Shown: positions 24,504 to 34,459, counted from the stretch's first letter. The stretch is DNA of 64,000 nt from Siphonodentalium dalli (GCA_032622095.1 CP136068.1:129461989-129525988), one strand, 5' to 3'. The notes: generated by a model not told the origin, from the letters alone. Numbers and translations are program-made.

Positions 24504-24665
24504 CTGTAATGCCCTAAGTAATCGACCCCTTAACCACAGCAGAATTATGTGTAACTTTTCCGGATTTAGTCGGAAATATGGCTTGTTGCCATTCATCGGA
24601 AAGCTCTCCCCGAGTTACCCATAATTCTGCTGTGATTAAGGGGTCGATTAATTAGAGCATTACTG
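24504..24665. mobile_element. Palindromic TA-flanked MITE, copy 1
   Basis: It has inverted arms 'ctgtaatgccctaagtaatc' and 'gattaattagagcattactg', then 'ccacagcagaattatg' facing 'cataattctgctgtg'. It is flanked by TA. It belongs to the same family as 26,401-26,617 and 53,360-53,537. The TA duplication fits a Tc1/mariner-mobilised MITE. Confidence 0.8.
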
Positions 24666-26400
24666 TAGTTATAAATGTATGTCTAGCCTCTTGTGAAGTG
24701 TTGTGTCACTAATAAGATCTTGAATTCACATACATGTACTATATACCCGTTCAAGCGTTTACAAGAGTCAGGCATCGAGAAACCGACCAAAAGTTTTGGT
24801 AGTATATAGCTAGCAATGCACCTGGGCTACATGTACATGTACTGTAAGTGATTATAATGTACTATTTTTATATTCTGCCGTGAAAGTTTTGCTGAATGAA
24901 ATTTAAGTTTACCCCGATATTCTAAGTCCGCTCGACTAAGATGGGTGTTTTGCTCGAAAACTGATAACTGAATATACATGTACGTCTTCCACTGGTTGGT
25001 ATAACCTCTAAATTGACTAATTTTAACTGATTAGGCTAGCCCTGGTATGGAAAACGCTAATTGTTATAGCCCGATGAGCGGTTTACTGATGCCCGCGGGT
25101 TTACTGCCCACAGTGGTGATGATATGATGACCAGCGTTGTGCTTGGCATATGTTGATCAAGGTAAGAATGCTACCATACATCCCAAACATTCATTAAATA
25201 TCTTATTAATAATAACCTAAACTACACAAGAGACTAGTTTAACATAAATATAGCTATGTCCTAATTAAATGACCCCACAAGATTGACCACCGGTATTTGA
25301 CTGTTCAACCACATTCAATTACAATGCCGCCGACCGCTGCAATGCCTCATAGTATTTACGGTATTTTGATTAATCGACAACATCGCTGTTGCAAACATTA
25401 CTGTCTTATAGCGCCCACATTTTCTTCTTAACGGTATATTGGCAGTTCAATGACATATCGACAAACAAAACTATTGAGCATTCTCAAGCAAACACTTTAT
25501 CCCCATTCAAATTAAAAGTCTCTGTTTTTACAGTCCATGTACATGTACTAGTATCAAGTATGTCTATCAGAGCTTATCTACCAAATACGGCACAGGACGA
25601 ATCGTTCTAAGATTGGGCTCGATTAATGGTGTGACACTTTCAGTACTTCATTTACTAGTAGCCTGGTATTGGTGGGCCTGGCTACAGATACTTGTTTGGC
25701 GTGTTTGAGGCCTGTGGCACATGGGCAGCAGAATCAATTAATTTTTCTCTTATTGTATTGTAGGACATGAATAGTACCGGTAGTACAGTACACAAAGAGG
25801 TATATCGTACCAGCACATGTACATGTATTCTCTCTGTTTTTACAAACGTTTTTTTCAATTTAACAACATGAGTCTTTTATGACACATACTAAAGTGAAAG
25901 TAGGCCTACATGTATATAATGTGCACACAGTATACCGGTACATGTACTGATATATTACATTGCAATACAGTCCGAGTACAATGATATAGCAAAATGCAAT
26001 GTTTATGTGAATTTTTATTTTTAAGTCGGCATCGCATAGTCCTATAAACCACACCAGAGAATTTGTTTATTTTCTTCTGCAATAGCAAATGTCGGTCAGT
26101 GACCAACTTCTTATGTTTATGCATTCGATACAATCCGGTTCTGCTTTTGATGTCCTGTTCGATATTTGTGGTGTGTTCTTGTGCAAAAATATAATTCTAA
26201 CTAATGCGCCAAAAATCAGGTTTTGAAATTTATCCATTCTTGAGCTAGAGCAACTCGTAAAACTTGTACGGTATGACATTCGAAACAGCGTATTTCTGCT
26301 ATCGAACCAGATGATAATAATTCTGAACCGGACATCGAAATCGGAACCGCATTTATGGATTGCAGCACGTGATGTTGAATAAACAGTTATAGACGATATA
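24666..26400. other. Non-coding, no gene recognised
   Basis: 'acatgtacatgtac' palindromic motifs recur (for example 24,832-24,842 and 25,815-25,827). No supported gene is seen. Confidence 0.5.
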
Positions 26401-26617
26401 CAGTAATGCTCTAATTAATCGACTCTTTAACTACAGCAGAATTATGGGTTACGTTTCAGGATTTAGTCGGAAATATGGCATGATGCCAATCATCGGAAAG
26501 CTCTCGGTGAGAGCTTTCCGATGAATGGCAACAAGCCATATTTCGGACTAAATCCTGAAAAGTTACCCATAATTCTGCTGTAGTTAAGGAGTCGATTAAT
26601 TAGCTCTAGAATTACTG
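26401..26617. mobile_element. Palindromic TA-flanked MITE, copy 2
   Basis: It is a nearly complete palindrome, 'cagtaatgctctaattaatc' to 'gattaattagctctagaattactg', with 'cggaaagctctc' facing 'gagagctttccg' at the centre. It is flanked by TA (26,399-26,400 and 26,618-26,619). Confidence 0.85.
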
Positions 26618-27590
26618 TAACATGGTTTATAATATACAAATGTATACTGTATGGGAAACATCAGAGGTTTACAAATGATAAAAACAGTTGATTTGTTCTT
26701 TATTCTTGTGGTTATATACACATATTCTAAAAATAAATGTCCTTTACAACGTGGTTCAATGAAATGTGGTTGTTGCATTTAAAATGCATTGAGGGTGCAT
26801 TGTGTCACGCCACTTTGTAAATGCCTTAACGACCGCATTTAAATTAAATGCACTGCATTGAGAATAATTGCAGTCGCATTGAAATTACCGATCATTGCTC
26901 CGAAAAAGTATACTAGTATGAACACCGAAATAACGATACGATAGTATATAGTGTATTTTGCAATTTTAGTTTTAATTTTGTTTAATTTAAATTCACATCT
27001 GAATAATTCTGTGTTATTTTCCCACTCCTGGTGTACATCTATGTTCGGAATAGGACATTCATGACGTAGTTTTCCATTCAAAATGGAATAAACATAAATA
27101 AACACTGTTGACATTAATTGTTTTATAATCAGAATCATGATTCATTTTGATTCTAGTAAAAAGTCTTGATTCCCTGTAGAAAATGAAACACTAACATTTT
27201 GATTATTGCAAACAATCTGATGGATTTTAAGGCCTGCATCAAGATATTTGTTTGTGAATAAATCAAGGTAAATGTATTAAAATATGGATGCATTTACAAA
27301 TGCGTAGCTCCAAAATCGCAAAGTAGATTCGAACATGTGGTCGCTTTTCCAAGACATTTGTGAGTTCTCTGTACATGTACATACATGTAAGTGACTTGAC
27401 CAATTACATGATGAGTCGAGGGACACAATCAATGAGGACGTTTGTACTAAAAAAAATATTACGCAAGGAACGAACACATGGCCAATTTCTTAATTTATAT
27501 TATGAGCCAACAAGACCGATCGTAAATCACTGTTAATTGAGGGAGACAATTATTTTGAGAATATGTGAACCTGTGTTAACATGAGCCTAA
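26618..27590. other. Non-coding, no gene recognised
   Basis: No domain-bearing frame is seen on either strand. Confidence 0.5.
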
Positions 27591-27945
27591 GGCGACACCA
27601 ATGTTTATGTCTGGTTTACGAACACCTATTACAACTTTTTGTCAATTTCATGAAAAAAATAAAACTTTTTTCTCCCAAAATATTTTACACGCGTACTGAT
27701 TTTCATGTGCTGTCGCATCCGGTTCTGCTTATGATCATTTACAGATCCATATTTTCATGTATTTTGGTTCAGAATTTCATTCAAAAACATTTTTTCACAA
27801 TTTTTGTAAAATTTATGTAAAATTCCACGATTTACTTGATATAAATGGGGGGGACAATCTTTTTAATTTTTATTTTTTTCCCTCCTGCATCTACTTTTTT
27901 TTCTCCCCACATTATCGTAAACCAGACTTAAAAATTGGTGTCGCC
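27591..27945. mobile_element. MITE with TAA duplication (PIF/Harbinger-like), copy B
   Basis: The termini GGCGACACCAAT / ATTGGTGTCGCC are flanked by TAA (27,588-27,590 and 27,946-27,948). The internal sequence is the reverse complement of copy A at 21,972-22,344. Open frames here are shadows of the MITE. Confidence 0.8.
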
Positions 27946-27948
27946 TAA

Positions 27949-28535
27949 ATATCATCTGATGGAGTCAAAATCATTGAACCATCACTTATGCATGCACATG
28001 TAGTCTTGATGTTGAGTCTGGCTTTCATCATTTTCATTAGTTTTACTGTTATCCACCAAATGTGTTATGGAACAACTGTATGGCATCGTATACTGTTATC
28101 TTTCGAGTAAATATGGAGTCTCTAATTCTTTTATCAGTCACGCATCTACTCATCAAATTGACATTAGTATAATCCTTAAATATTTGTAAATTGTAACAAG
28201 GTCCAGGTGATCTCGACTGCACAGTACATGTATAAACATTCATCTGCAGTGTGTTTTAATTTTGATGGTATGCAGGGATTACCGCTGCCTTTAATAGTGA
28301 TGTATCATTGCCAGTTAATGTACATTAGAGTGGAACTGAATTAACAATGTCACATTGACACAGTACTCAGTTAAGACCAGTAAAACAGCAAAAGTAGTAT
28401 CATTGTACAGCAGGCTTATCACTATCAGTATGAGTCTATGACTACATGTACAGTACTACAGACCCCTTACTATCGTAGATCAAACTTCTCAATTCTTCTT
28501 CTGGACATGTGCAAGAGCAGGCCACTGTCACTGCA
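27949..28535. other. Left flank of the Polinton, non-coding
   Basis: No gene is recognised between the MITE and the Polinton target duplication at 28,536-28,541. Confidence 0.5.
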
Positions 28536-28541
28536 TCACGC

Positions 28542-28715
28542 AGTAGTATTGTAAGTTATAACACTGCAACACGGCTTTTACAACCTAACCACATGTTGCA
28601 AACACAGCGATTACATTGATCGTATCAGATGGAACATTTGCATAATTCCATGAGTTTGTAAACAACAGCGGATACATTTGATCATATCAGATGGAACATT
28701 TGCATAATTCCAAGA
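28542..28715 (+). repeat. Polinton left terminal inverted repeat
   Basis: It matches the inverse of the right end (46,790-46,957) with only a handful of differences. From about 28,610 it consists of ~62-bp tandem units ('acatttgatc.tatc.gatgg' then 'aacatttgcataattcca' and 'gagtttgtaaacaacagcg'). The left end carries three-plus units to about 28,805; the right end carries two. An (AT)n microsatellite follows at about 28,803-28,848. Confidence 0.95.
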
Positions 28716-28808
28716 GTTTGTAAACAACAGCGGTTACATTTGATCATATCGTTACATTTGATCATATCGGATGGAACATATTTATAGTTCAAAAGAGTTT
28801 CATATATA

Positions 28809-28850
<42 letters not shown>

Positions 28851-28953
28851 CTTATCTTGTAACATACTGGTCTGTTATGATATTCATATTTGGAATATAT
28901 TTGCATATAGATTAAGATATAACCACAAATCCAACTTGGTGTAAAATGTTGGA

Positions 28954-29073
28954 ACATGTATGTGAATATCTCATAAAGATTCACCATGTTGTTTGATTTG
29001 TTTGGAATGTCATATTAAACATTTTGTTCACCAAACAACATGATGAATCTTTATGAGATATTCACATACATGT
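28954..29073. repeat. Subterminal 41-bp inverted repeat (large hairpin)
   Basis: The arms 28,954-28,994 and 29,033-29,073 are complementary over 41 bp with a single mismatch and are separated by 38 bp. The arm begins 'acatgtatgtgaatatctc'. A related single-arm sequence ('gaatatctcaggaaaattta' onward) lies near the other end at about 46,668-46,745, so this is a subterminal component of the element, not a chance hairpin. Confidence 0.9.
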
Positions 29074-29195
29074 ATATCAATACTAACTTACAATCCAAAC
29101 AGGAAATATTAAAGGGAATAATTTGCACACAATAATTTCAAATTAATATGTATTTAATCTTGAAATAATATAATGGTGTATCATAACAGCTGCAA

Positions 29196-29225
29196 CCAAT
29201 CACAATCTTGTTGGAAGTATATAAA
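29196..29225 (+). promoter_or_regulatory. CCAAT plus TATA box for the leftward gene cluster
   Basis: CCAAT at 29,196-29,200 is followed by TATATAAA at 29,218-29,225, about 68 bp before the first ATG at 29,293. It is the first of three TATA-type promoters in this Polinton. Confidence 0.6.
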
Positions 29226-29292
29226 TCCCATCATTTCAGCCCCTCCTGTAAGAGAAAACACATAAAATTTAAGTTATAAATTACATTGAGTT

Positions 29293-29565
29293 ATGGAACA
29301 AGCACAATTGGATCAAAGAAAATTACTTGTTGACAACAAATTTGATGTTAAATTCCAAAACAACGGAACAATTGTGTTAACACTGGATTCAAAAACATCT
29401 ATAACAATCAGACAAGGCAAGAAACAGTTCATTCTTAAAAAAGGCGCAAAGACTTGTTTTATAGATGCAGATATTTTCAAGTTAATGTGTGATATGAAAT
29501 TAAGTATTTTATATCTTCAATCATACTTGGACACCACACCAATGTTGAACAGTGACCTTTGCTGA
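29293..29565 (+). CDS. Small Polinton ORF, possibly PC4-like ssDNA-binding
   Basis: A 90-residue frame directly follows a CCAAT/TATA promoter and is the first gene of the element. It has no signal peptide or membrane segment. Residues about 17-75 alternate strand-like stretches ('VKFQNNGTIVLTL', 'SITIRQGKKQFILKKG') with a terminal helix-like part. This layout is reminiscent of the PC4 C-terminal ssDNA-binding fold, but the resemblance is weak. A spliced minus-strand gene in the same element (39,048-44,084) has a better PC4-like domain. Function is unknown; early expression and a DNA-binding role are inference. Confidence 0.6.
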   Translation: MEQAQLDQRKLLVDNKFDVKFQNNGTIVLTLDSKTSITIRQGKKQFILKKGAKTCFIDADIFKLMCDMKLSILYLQSYLDTTPMLNSDLC

Positions 29566-29620
29566 CAAGATTCATTGTCTACTATTTGATGGACAATAAA
29601 AAAAATTAATTAACAACACT

Positions 29621-30742
29621 ATGGCTGAAGATACATCAAATTCCACAAAAGAAGAGTTCATACATTCATATTATTACAATATTGGAAATCCTGGATCATT
29701 TTCTGGAATAACAAAGTTACATTCAGCTTTGAAAAATAATGGATTTTACCACTACTCTCGAGAATACATAGCAAAATGGTTGAGAAAACAAGACAGTCAT
29801 ACTCTACACACTCAAGTGGATAGGAAATTTAAAAGACTGAATCTGATTGTTTCTGGTATTGGGGATCTTTGGGATATGGACTTGCTATCTGTTCAAAATT
29901 TGAAGAAATATAATAATGGTACACAATATTTATTAGTTGTTATAGATGTATTCTCCAAATTCCTATGGTTACAGCCTTTGAAAAACAAGTCTGCAGCAGC
30001 TGTTATTGATGGTATAAAAAATATATTTAATGCAACTACCAAGAGACCAAAAAAAATTCGCTCAGATTTTGGAAAGGAATTTATTAATAAAAAACTAACA
30101 GCATTTCTTGAAGGAATTAATATACATTTGTTCCCTGTACATAATGAAACTCACGCAACTGTCGCAGAAAGAGTTAACAAAACTATCAAGAGAATTATGT
30201 TTCAATATTTCCATAAAAATCAAACTTATAAATTTATTGATATTTTGGAAAAACTTAAAGATAGATATAATTCAACACCACATAGAACCTTGGATTATAT
30301 ATCACCCAATCAAGTCAATGAAGCTAACCAGGGCAAACTGTGGGTATCTCGATATATAAAAAAAAAGGAATATTCAAATAAAATTAAGTATAAATTCAAT
30401 AAAAATGATCTAGTAAGGATCACATACACAAAACATATTTTCCGTAGATCATACCAAGAGCAATGGACTGAGGAAATATTCAAAGTAGATAACAAATTTC
30501 ATTCCCTTGATATACCATTATATCAACTCAGAGATTATCTGGATGTAGCAATTCAAGGTTGGTTTTATGAGAATGAATTACAGCTAGTTGAGAAGGATGT
30601 TAATAGCCTTTGGTTGATTGAAAAAAGGATAAAGAAGCGTGTAGTGAATCACAAAGTTCAGTGGCTGGTGAAATTCAGAGGTTGGGATTCTCGATTCAAT
30701 GAGTGGATTCCAGAAAGTGAAATAAAATCTATAAACACATAA
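29621..30742 (+). CDS. INT: Polinton integrase (DDE, retroviral type) with C-terminal chromodomain
   Basis: The protein is 373 residues. The catalytic core reads D-M-D-L-L near the start (Asp87 the likely first acidic residue), S-D-F-G-K-E-F (Asp149) and A-E-R-V-N-K (Glu183), so D, D, 33 residues, E. After the core come a linker and a C-terminal chromodomain (about residues 325-373) with the aromatic pattern W..KFRGW..(x)..EWIPE. This enzyme family joins the linear element to target DNA, making 6-bp duplications such as the TCACGC seen here. The frame is intact. It starts 55 bp after the preceding small ORF and ends in an A-rich spacer before the capsid cluster. The chromodomain suggests chromatin-guided target choice (known for the family, not shown here). 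Confidence 0.93.
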   Translation: MAEDTSNSTKEEFIHSYYYNIGNPGSFSGITKLHSALKNNGFYHYSREYIAKWLRKQDSHTLHTQVDRKFKRLNLIVSGIGDLWDMDLLSVQNLKKYNNGTQYLLVVIDVFSKFLWLQPLKNKSAAAVIDGIKNIFNATTKRPKKIRSDFGKEFINKKLTAFLEGINIHLFPVHNETHATVAERVNKTIKRIMFQYFHKNQTYKFIDILEKLKDRYNSTPHRTLDYISPNQVNEANQGKLWVSRYIKKKEYSNKIKYKFNKNDLVRITYTKHIFRRSYQEQWTEEIFKVDNKFHSLDIPLYQLRDYLDVAIQGWFYENELQLVEKDVNSLWLIEKRIKKRVVNHKVQWLVKFRGWDSRFNEWIPESEIKSINT

Positions 30743-30780
30743 AAAAAAAAAAACATTAAAAAAAAAAACAAAAACAAATA

Positions 30781-31218
30781 ATGGATATTTTCATATATTC
30801 TAGTAGTGATGATTATAATGATACCTATCCCAACAATAAACCATACAAATTTACCATAGATACCAAAAATCCGATAATTATACATGGACAATGGGAAGTA
30901 AGCATGGAAGAATTCACATATCTATGTACAGACAGGAAAAAGATAAAAGAATATAAATTCCGGGAATTATTTATACACATAGATATTATACATTCTTCTT
31001 ATCACAGAGCTGAACAAAAACCAATAATAGGAAAAATTACTTCAACTAGTTACACATCACCATGGAGTTTACAAAGCGCTAACAACCCATTCATAAAAGT
31101 CAGAGTTAGCGAACTGTCATCCATCAATGTGTACATATATGATCACCTTGATAAACCAGCAACATTTCTCACAGAACCAGTATCAATTGTGTTTCATTTT
31201 CGTAAAATACCACAATGA
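30781..31218 (+). CDS. Putative minor capsid (penton-like single jelly-roll) protein
   Basis: This 145-residue protein lies 38 bp after the integrase and upstream of the major capsid gene. It is predicted to be rich in strands. Its end ('SSINVYIYDHLDKPA' followed by 'SIVFHFRKIP', about residues 119-144) matches the closing strands I recall for Polinton/adintovirus penton-like proteins. The size fits one jelly roll. Its stop codon overlaps the next start as ATGA (31,215-31,218), which suggests coupled expression. The assignment is based on position, size and the C-terminal pattern, so moderate confidence. Confidence 0.6.
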   Translation: MDIFIYSSSDDYNDTYPNNKPYKFTIDTKNPIIIHGQWEVSMEEFTYLCTDRKKIKEYKFRELFIHIDIIHSSYHRAEQKPIIGKITSTSYTSPWSLQSANNPFIKVRVSELSSINVYIYDHLDKPATFLTEPVSIVFHFRKIPQ

Positions 31219-31550
31219 ACAGAACCATATACATACCAGACGCCACAGTCTGGATAGAGCAATATAAAACCCAAGTGCAGAGACAACACAAATCAAATTT
31301 CCAGGATATTAAGAGGGTGAAACAAGCAAAAGCATCTGCCTGTAATAAGATTGAACTCAAGCTAACATCTCCGATGAAACAGACAATAGAACAAGTGAAA
31401 GATGAACTGAAAAGAGAAACACAATCAAGCTCTACCACAACAAACCATTCAAAGAAACGAAAACAGTACGTAAAAAAAAAAACGAAATCGACCAAAAGTA
31501 AAAAATCCAGAAAAAATAAAGTGAACACTGAAGACATATTCACAAATTAA
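31215..31550 (+). CDS. Small basic protein of the capsid cluster
   Basis: The frame has 111 residues. The N-terminal half is amphipathic; the C-terminal ~40 residues are very lysine-rich ('KKRKQYVKKKTKSTKSKKSR' type), as in nucleic-acid-binding core proteins or nuclear localisation tails. It overlaps the upstream gene by 4 bp and ends 7 bp before the major capsid start. A virion-core or scaffold role is inference from composition and position; I do not recognise a family. Confidence 0.7.
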   Translation: MNRTIYIPDATVWIEQYKTQVQRQHKSNFQDIKRVKQAKASACNKIELKLTSPMKQTIEQVKDELKRETQSSSTTTNHSKKRKQYVKKKTKSTKSKKSRKNKVNTEDIFTN

Positions 31551-31557
31551 AACAAGT

Positions 31558-32874
31558 ATGGCTATGCTAGACAAATCAGTCTTCCATGAAGGTGGACCCA
31601 AAGAGTTATCGATCTTCACAATACCAAAAACACAAACCGCCGTAGATCAAATTTATGTGCATGAGTGTAGACCCGTGTCACAAATAACTGGAGATGGTCC
31701 AGTGGAATTATCAATATCTACTCAAAATGGACTAGATTATCTTGACTTGAAGAATTCACTTCTCTACATCAAACTGAAAATTGTGAAAGCTGATGGATCT
31801 AATGTTCCAAAAGAAGAGACTGTTGCACCTATAAATAATTTTCTCCACTCATTATTTAGTCAAGTGGATATTTCTCTACAAGGTAACAATATTATTCCAG
31901 GAAATGGTTATTACCCATATAAATCCATTTTTAATGCATTGTTGAACTATGGCATAGAAGCTCAACAGTCAACACTACAAGCCCAACTATTTCATAAAGA
32001 TACTGCTGGCTCAATGGATGAGACTGATCCAGTGTCAGGTAACACAGGACTCTACGAAAGATTAAAACTTACTAAAGAAAGTAATTTTTTTGAAATGGAA
32101 GGTCCACTGAATCATGATTTATGTAAGATGGATAGGTATATTTTGAATCAAGTGGCAGTACAAATAAAATTATATCGAAATAGATCTAGTTTCTGTTTGA
32201 TGTCTCCTGAGACCTCACCTGATTATAAAATTTCTATAGAAGACATTGCCTTCAAGGCTATGAAAATTAAATTGAATCCTGCAGTAGTCCTTGCACAAGC
32301 AGAAATCATGAAAAATATAAATGCAAAATACCCATTTATAAGAAGCGATGTAAAAATAATGACAATTGGTAAAGGACAAACTTCGTTTGTCTCAGATAAT
32401 ATATTTCAAACAATGAAACCCATTAAATTAGTTGTGGGCTTGGTTAACAGTGCAGCTATTTCAGGTAGTTACTCATTGAACCCATTCAATTTTAAAAATT
32501 ATAAAGCAAACAGTATTGCAATTTATTCTGATGGGATACCAGTCAATGGATCACCACTCAAAGTGAAATTCAATGGAAAGCAAGCTACATATATTCCTGG
32601 CTACACAAGCATTCTCAAATGGAAAGATGACATTTCCAATAACTCTGGTAGCCATATTGACCTCGACGATTATCCACGTGGATACACTATATATTGCTTC
32701 AAACCAGAACCAAACTATCCAAACCAGAGTTTTACCAGTTTAATAAGAACTTCAAATACTCGTTTAGATATTCAATTTGATGAACCACTACCAGAAACTA
32801 CTGCATGCATAATATATGGCCAATTTCCAGCATATTTTGAGATAACACAAAATAGAGATATAATTTATGACTGA
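31558..32874 (+). CDS. Major capsid protein (Polinton double jelly-roll, F54H12.2-like)
   Basis: The protein has 438 residues and its N-terminus ('SVFHEGGPKELSIFTIPKTQ', then 'PVELSISTQNGLDYLDL') resembles invertebrate proteins often annotated 'F54H12.2-like'. These are the Maverick/adintovirus major capsid (hexon-like) family. The length fits a double jelly roll that would form trimeric capsomers. It has no signal peptide or membrane segment. The 3' end overlaps the ATPase start by 8 bp (32,867-32,874), and only 7 bp separate it from the upstream basic protein. The frame is fully open. The identification is from memory of the family; a structure search would settle it. Confidence 0.8.
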   Translation: MAMLDKSVFHEGGPKELSIFTIPKTQTAVDQIYVHECRPVSQITGDGPVELSISTQNGLDYLDLKNSLLYIKLKIVKADGSNVPKEETVAPINNFLHSLFSQVDISLQGNNIIPGNGYYPYKSIFNALLNYGIEAQQSTLQAQLFHKDTAGSMDETDPVSGNTGLYERLKLTKESNFFEMEGPLNHDLCKMDRYILNQVAVQIKLYRNRSSFCLMSPETSPDYKISIEDIAFKAMKIKLNPAVVLAQAEIMKNINAKYPFIRSDVKIMTIGKGQTSFVSDNIFQTMKPIKLVVGLVNSAAISGSYSLNPFNFKNYKANSIAIYSDGIPVNGSPLKVKFNGKQATYIPGYTSILKWKDDISNNSGSHIDLDDYPRGYTIYCFKPEPNYPNQSFTSLIRTSNTRLDIQFDEPLPETTACIIYGQFPAYFEITQNRDIIYD

Positions 32875-33577
32875 ACACGAAGTTAGAAAGTTCAAATGCA
32901 TAAAAGCAGTCATGGAGTTAGCATGGTGGAATACACACAGCACTGCTCCATTCGTTTTTCCCACAAACATATTAGTTGTTGGATGTACACAGTCAGGAAA
33001 AACACATTTCACAAAAAGTATTATTGAAAATGTAGATAGAATGTTTACACAGCATGTGGATACTATTTACTACTGTTATAGTGCTGACCAACCACTATAT
33101 GATGGTTTGGGAACCAAAGTAATTTTTCATCATAAAATTCCTTCTGCTGAACAAATGGCTAGCTGGTTTGAAGACACATCCAAAAATAAGGTGATAATAC
33201 TCGACGATCTTCTATCAGATATATCAGACAATAAGGAAATTATGAATCTTGTATTAGTTGAATCACATCATCTCAATGTAACAACGATAATTCTATCACA
33301 AAATATTTTCCCTAAAGGCAAATATATCAGGAGTATTTCTCTTAATTGTCATTATATAGCTCTTTTCAAAAACAACAGAGACCAACAACAGGTTATGACC
33401 CTTGGTCGGCAAATATTCCCTAATAATTATGCTTTTTTCAAGAGCGCCTATTATAAAGCTACATCCATTAAGTTTGGATACCTTATAATAGATGTGCATC
33501 CAAACAGAGAAGACGACTATAAATTGAGATCGAAAATTTTCCCTGGTGAGGACACAATTATTTACAGTGAGACTTAA
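32867..33577 (+). CDS. Genome-packaging ATPase (FtsK/HerA-like)
   Basis: The protein has 236 residues. The Walker A loop is G-C-T-Q-S-G-K-T (residues 39-46) after a hydrophobic strand. Walker B is V-I-I-L-D-D (Asp113/Asp114). A sensor-like 'TTIILSQNIFP' follows around residue 140. This is the arrangement of the Polinton/adenovirus-like A32-type packaging ATPase that drives DNA into capsids. It starts inside the end of the capsid gene (8-bp overlap) and ends 8 bp before the next gene, so the cluster is likely polycistronic or uses reinitiation (inference). No lesions are seen. Confidence 0.9.
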   Translation: MTEHEVRKFKCIKAVMELAWWNTHSTAPFVFPTNILVVGCTQSGKTHFTKSIIENVDRMFTQHVDTIYYCYSADQPLYDGLGTKVIFHHKIPSAEQMASWFEDTSKNKVIILDDLLSDISDNKEIMNLVLVESHHLNVTTIILSQNIFPKGKYIRSISLNCHYIALFKNNRDQQQVMTLGRQIFPNNYAFFKSAYYKATSIKFGYLIIDVHPNREDDYKLRSKIFPGEDTIIYSET

Positions 33578-33585
33578 CCAGAACG

Positions 33586-33930
33586 ATGAAGCTAACCAAG
33601 GAACAGAAAGCATTGCTAGAAACTTTACGACAACCATCCTATGTATGGCGAAAGCATGTGTTGAAATGTATAACCAAAAAGCATATAAAATTCATTATCG
33701 AATGTGTATTCAACATTCTTGGTGGAACCATCACTGTTGCAACAAAGTTCGTACATTTGTAAAAGAAATACAAGAAACAATTGAGACAACTGATTCGTGC
33801 TAAATTACATAAAGTACGACTCAATTTACTATCTAAAATTGTGAAGATTTTACCGACAATTTCTCAACTAATTCTCAATCACTTTATTGATGGCCAAAGA
33901 GATGGTATTGGTTCCAAAGTTAAAGTATGA
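33586..33930 (+). pseudogene. Small Polinton virion-type protein interrupted by one in-frame stop
   Basis: Reading from the ATG at 33,586, which lies 8 bp after the ATPase stop, gives 58 codons and then TAA at 33,760-33,762. The same frame then stays open for another 55 codons to TGA at 33,928-33,930. The first part begins 'MKLTKEQKALLETLR' and contains 'NILGGTI'. The second begins 'KKYKKQLRQLIR' and is basic. Together they resemble the ~110-residue small basic Polinton protein with 'E..hNvL.G' and 'KkyKkqIr.L' segments that I recall next to capsid genes. The single stop suggests recent loss, a sequencing error or readthrough. The overlapping 85-residue frame at 33,546-33,803 is a shadow. Confidence 0.65.
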
Positions 33931-34282
33931 GAAGATGAAAACAATTATATTTAACTTGGAGAGATCAAGGGCAGAAATGGAGAATGTGAAGGCAGAAAAA
34001 GAAACCAAAGAGCAACAACTACAGCAAATCTCAGATGAAAACACAAACAGAGAAGAAATAATGAATCCAAAAATGAATAATGTTAAACAAATCTTGTATG
34101 CAACAAATATTAAACCACATCATATGAATTATTCTGATGACACAACCCAGGATAATAATAAAGATAATTTATTAAAAACCCCAACTGACAACTCATTAAA
34201 TGATCAAGAAGTATCACATATTGACAAAAAAAAAAATAGTGGGGTTAAAAAAAGGTGGAAGAAATTGAAACACAATGTGTAA
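33887..34282 (+). CDS. Coiled-coil Polinton protein with 'MVLVP' start
   Basis: The frame has 131 residues. It begins 'MAKEMVLVPKLKYEKM', a start style I associate with a small Polinton protein. Residues about 20-55 form a charged heptad-like coiled coil, followed by a polar, disordered stretch and a basic tail ('KKKNSGVKKRWKKLKH'). It overlaps the preceding interrupted gene by 44 bp. Function is unknown. It ends the compact plus-strand cluster, and an A-rich spacer and a new promoter follow. Confidence 0.7.
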   Translation: MMAKEMVLVPKLKYEKMKTIIFNLERSRAEMENVKAEKETKEQQLQQISDENTNREEIMNPKMNNVKQILYATNIKPHHMNYSDDTTQDNNKDNLLKTPTDNSLNDQEVSHIDKKKNSGVKKRWKKLKHNV

Positions 34283-34316
34283 TGTAAAAAAAAAAAAAAT
34301 AAAAAATAAAAAATAG

Positions 34317-34377
34317 CCAATGAGCAGTCATTATTTACACCGCAATCACATGACCAAACTAAAATAGTGTATAAAAA
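34317..34377 (+). promoter_or_regulatory. CCAAT plus TATA box upstream of the small membrane protein
   Basis: CCAAT at 34,317-34,321 is followed by TATAAAAA at 34,370-34,377, about 83 bp before the ATG at 34,460. The spacing is like that of the 29.2-kb promoter. It implies a separate transcription start for the 34,460 gene and perhaps the polymerase. Confidence 0.6.
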
Positions 34378-34459
34378 TTGTGTACACATCATTTTTCTTC
34401 ATTTTATCAGACTCTTAAATAGACTTTAGACACTCATAAGTCTTATCAGCTCTCTGAGA

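Noticed and set aside
27581-27948. 79- and 63-residue frames
   Set aside because: They lie within the PIF/Harbinger-like MITE, which is non-coding.
28682-28987. 101-residue minus-strand frame at the Polinton left end
   Set aside because: It translates the TIR and the (AT)n microsatellite.
31169-31543. 124-residue minus-strand frame opposite the basic protein gene
   Set aside because: Antisense shadow of a Lys-rich coding region, giving a spurious hydrophobic peptide.
33546-33803. 85-residue frame after the ATPase
   Set aside because: It overlaps the better-supported frame starting at 33,586, which continues past one stop and has the expected composition.
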